Origin: Anaerolineae bacterium
Lineage (GTDB): Bacteria > Chloroflexota > Anaerolineae > JAADDB01
Length of the DNA stretch: 5,631 nt
Assembly (NCBI GenBank): GCA_015489285.1
Contig: WGAA01000050.1
Location: 1 to 5,631, forward strand
Direction: 5' to 3'
Position 1 is the first letter of the stretch; each line of letters starts with the position of its first letter. Made by a program: the position numbers and the translations under genes. Below, one piece after another: positions 5,116 through 5,631 of this stretch. The notes under the pieces are model-generated. The model saw nothing but the letters and a program-made list of their open reading frames with translations. It did no database searches and had not been told where the DNA came from.

Positions 5116-5631
5116 ATGAGGGAACCGGTGGGACGGCGGGTGGCCCGGGCCGCGGGGCTGGTCATGGCCCTCTTCCTCGTCTCCCGAGTGACCGGTTTGG
5201 CCCGCCAGATGATTGTGGGCGCGTACTTCGGTACCAGCCCCGATTACGACGCGTATGTGGCCGCGTTCCGCATCCCGGATATGCTCTTTCAGCTCGTCGC
5301 GGGGGGCGCTCTGGTCTCCGCACTGTTGCCCACCTACACATCTGTGCGCACCCGGGAGGGGGCGGGACGCGCCTGGCAGCTGGTCTCCGAAGTCCTGACC
5401 CTCGTCTTCCTCATCCTCACGCTCGCGGCCGTCCTGGTGGCCCTTTTTGCCCGCCCCCTGGTGGCCCATCTCCTCGTCCCCGATTTCACCCCCGCGCAAC
5501 AGGCCCTGACCGCATCGCTCCTCCGCATCCTCCTCCTCTCCACGGTCATCTTCGGCGTGAGCGGTCTGGCCATGAGCGTGCTCAACGCCCACCACCATTT
5601 CTTCCTCCCGGCCCTGGCCCCCAGCATGTAC
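5116..5631 (+). CDS. murJ: MurJ (MviN) lipid II flippase, N-terminal third only
   Basis: MurJ flips lipid II, the peptidoglycan precursor, across the cytoplasmic membrane; it is a MOP-superfamily protein of about 14 helices and 500 or more residues. The 172 codons visible run open to the window edge. SRVTGLARQ (23-31) matches the family N-terminal motif, with Arg24 and Arg30 corresponding to Arg18 and Arg24 of E. coli MurJ. Asp45 in YDAY corresponds to Asp39, followed by AFRIPDML (50-57) and LVAGGALVSALLPTY (60-74). The residue aligned with E. coli Arg52 is Phe58, as often seen outside Proteobacteria. Helices follow near residues 90-115 and 135-158. The ATG at 5116, with AAGG at 5104-5107, gives the usual short tail before helix 1. 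In-frame GTGs at 5101 and 5071 are alternatives; the latter overlaps the upstream TGA as GTGA and has GGGAG eight bases before it. Family is secure, start is not. Confidence 0.94.
   Translation, partial: MREPVGRRVARAAGLVMALFLVSRVTGLARQMIVGAYFGTSPDYDAYVAAFRIPDMLFQLVAGGALVSALLPTYTSVRTREGAGRAWQLVSEVLTLVFLILTLAAVLVALFARPLVAHLLVPDFTPAQQALTASLLRILLLSTVIFGVSGLAMSVLNAHHHFFLPALAPSMY

Noticed and set aside
4546..5598. A 350-codon minus-strand frame over the lyase and murJ
   Set aside because: Shadow of two well-supported plus-strand genes; it is rich in Glu, Gly, His and Arg and has no recognisable domain.

Overview
The window is GC-rich bacterial DNA (over 60% G+C by eye). It holds six protein-coding genes in two divergent blocks, separated by a 634-base spacer full of repeats. 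A membrane-anchored YvcK directly followed by gap, a MurJ with Gram-positive-style motifs, and a spacer packed with 7-base repeats of the GTGATAC/GTTACTC type together suggest a Chloroflexota bacterium, perhaps an Anaerolineae-like thermophile. This assignment rests on pattern memory, not on a search, and is held at moderate confidence.

Left block, minus strand, read right to left. yvcK (2412 to 1120) encodes a YvcK/CofD-like gluconeogenesis factor with two extra N-terminal membrane helices. It is followed after 169 bases by gap (950 to window edge), an NAD-type glyceraldehyde-3-phosphate dehydrogenase that lacks only its C-terminus because the window ends. Each gene has its own plausible promoter. 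The pair links a carbon-flux and cell-wall factor to a central glycolytic/gluconeogenic enzyme, and resembles the yvcK-whiA-gap order known in Actinobacteria, without whiA.

Central spacer, 2413 to 3046. It contains the divergent promoters for yvcK (about 2481-2509) and for the right-hand operon (about 2966-2974). Between them lie five arrays of 7-base repeats (consensus near GTNANNC) that alternate with four 40-55-base units. At least two of these units can fold into hairpins whose arms differ in sequence but still pair. No gene is credible there.

Right block, plus strand. Four genes sit head to tail with gaps of 12, 3 and 41 bases: a TSUP (TauE/SafE) exporter, an FmdB-type zinc-ribbon protein, a PLP-dependent lyase of the D-cysteine desulfhydrase / cysteate sulfo-lyase / ACC deaminase family, and the start of murJ, the lipid II flippase, which is cut by the window edge. 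A TSUP exporter beside this kind of lyase recalls the CuyA (cysteate sulfo-lyase) and CuyZ (sulfite exporter) partnership. The most interesting hypothesis here is therefore a small operon that cleaves a sulfur-containing amino acid and exports the released sulfur anion. Residues equivalent to the two that mark true ACC deaminase are Thr in this protein, which argues against ACC deaminase.
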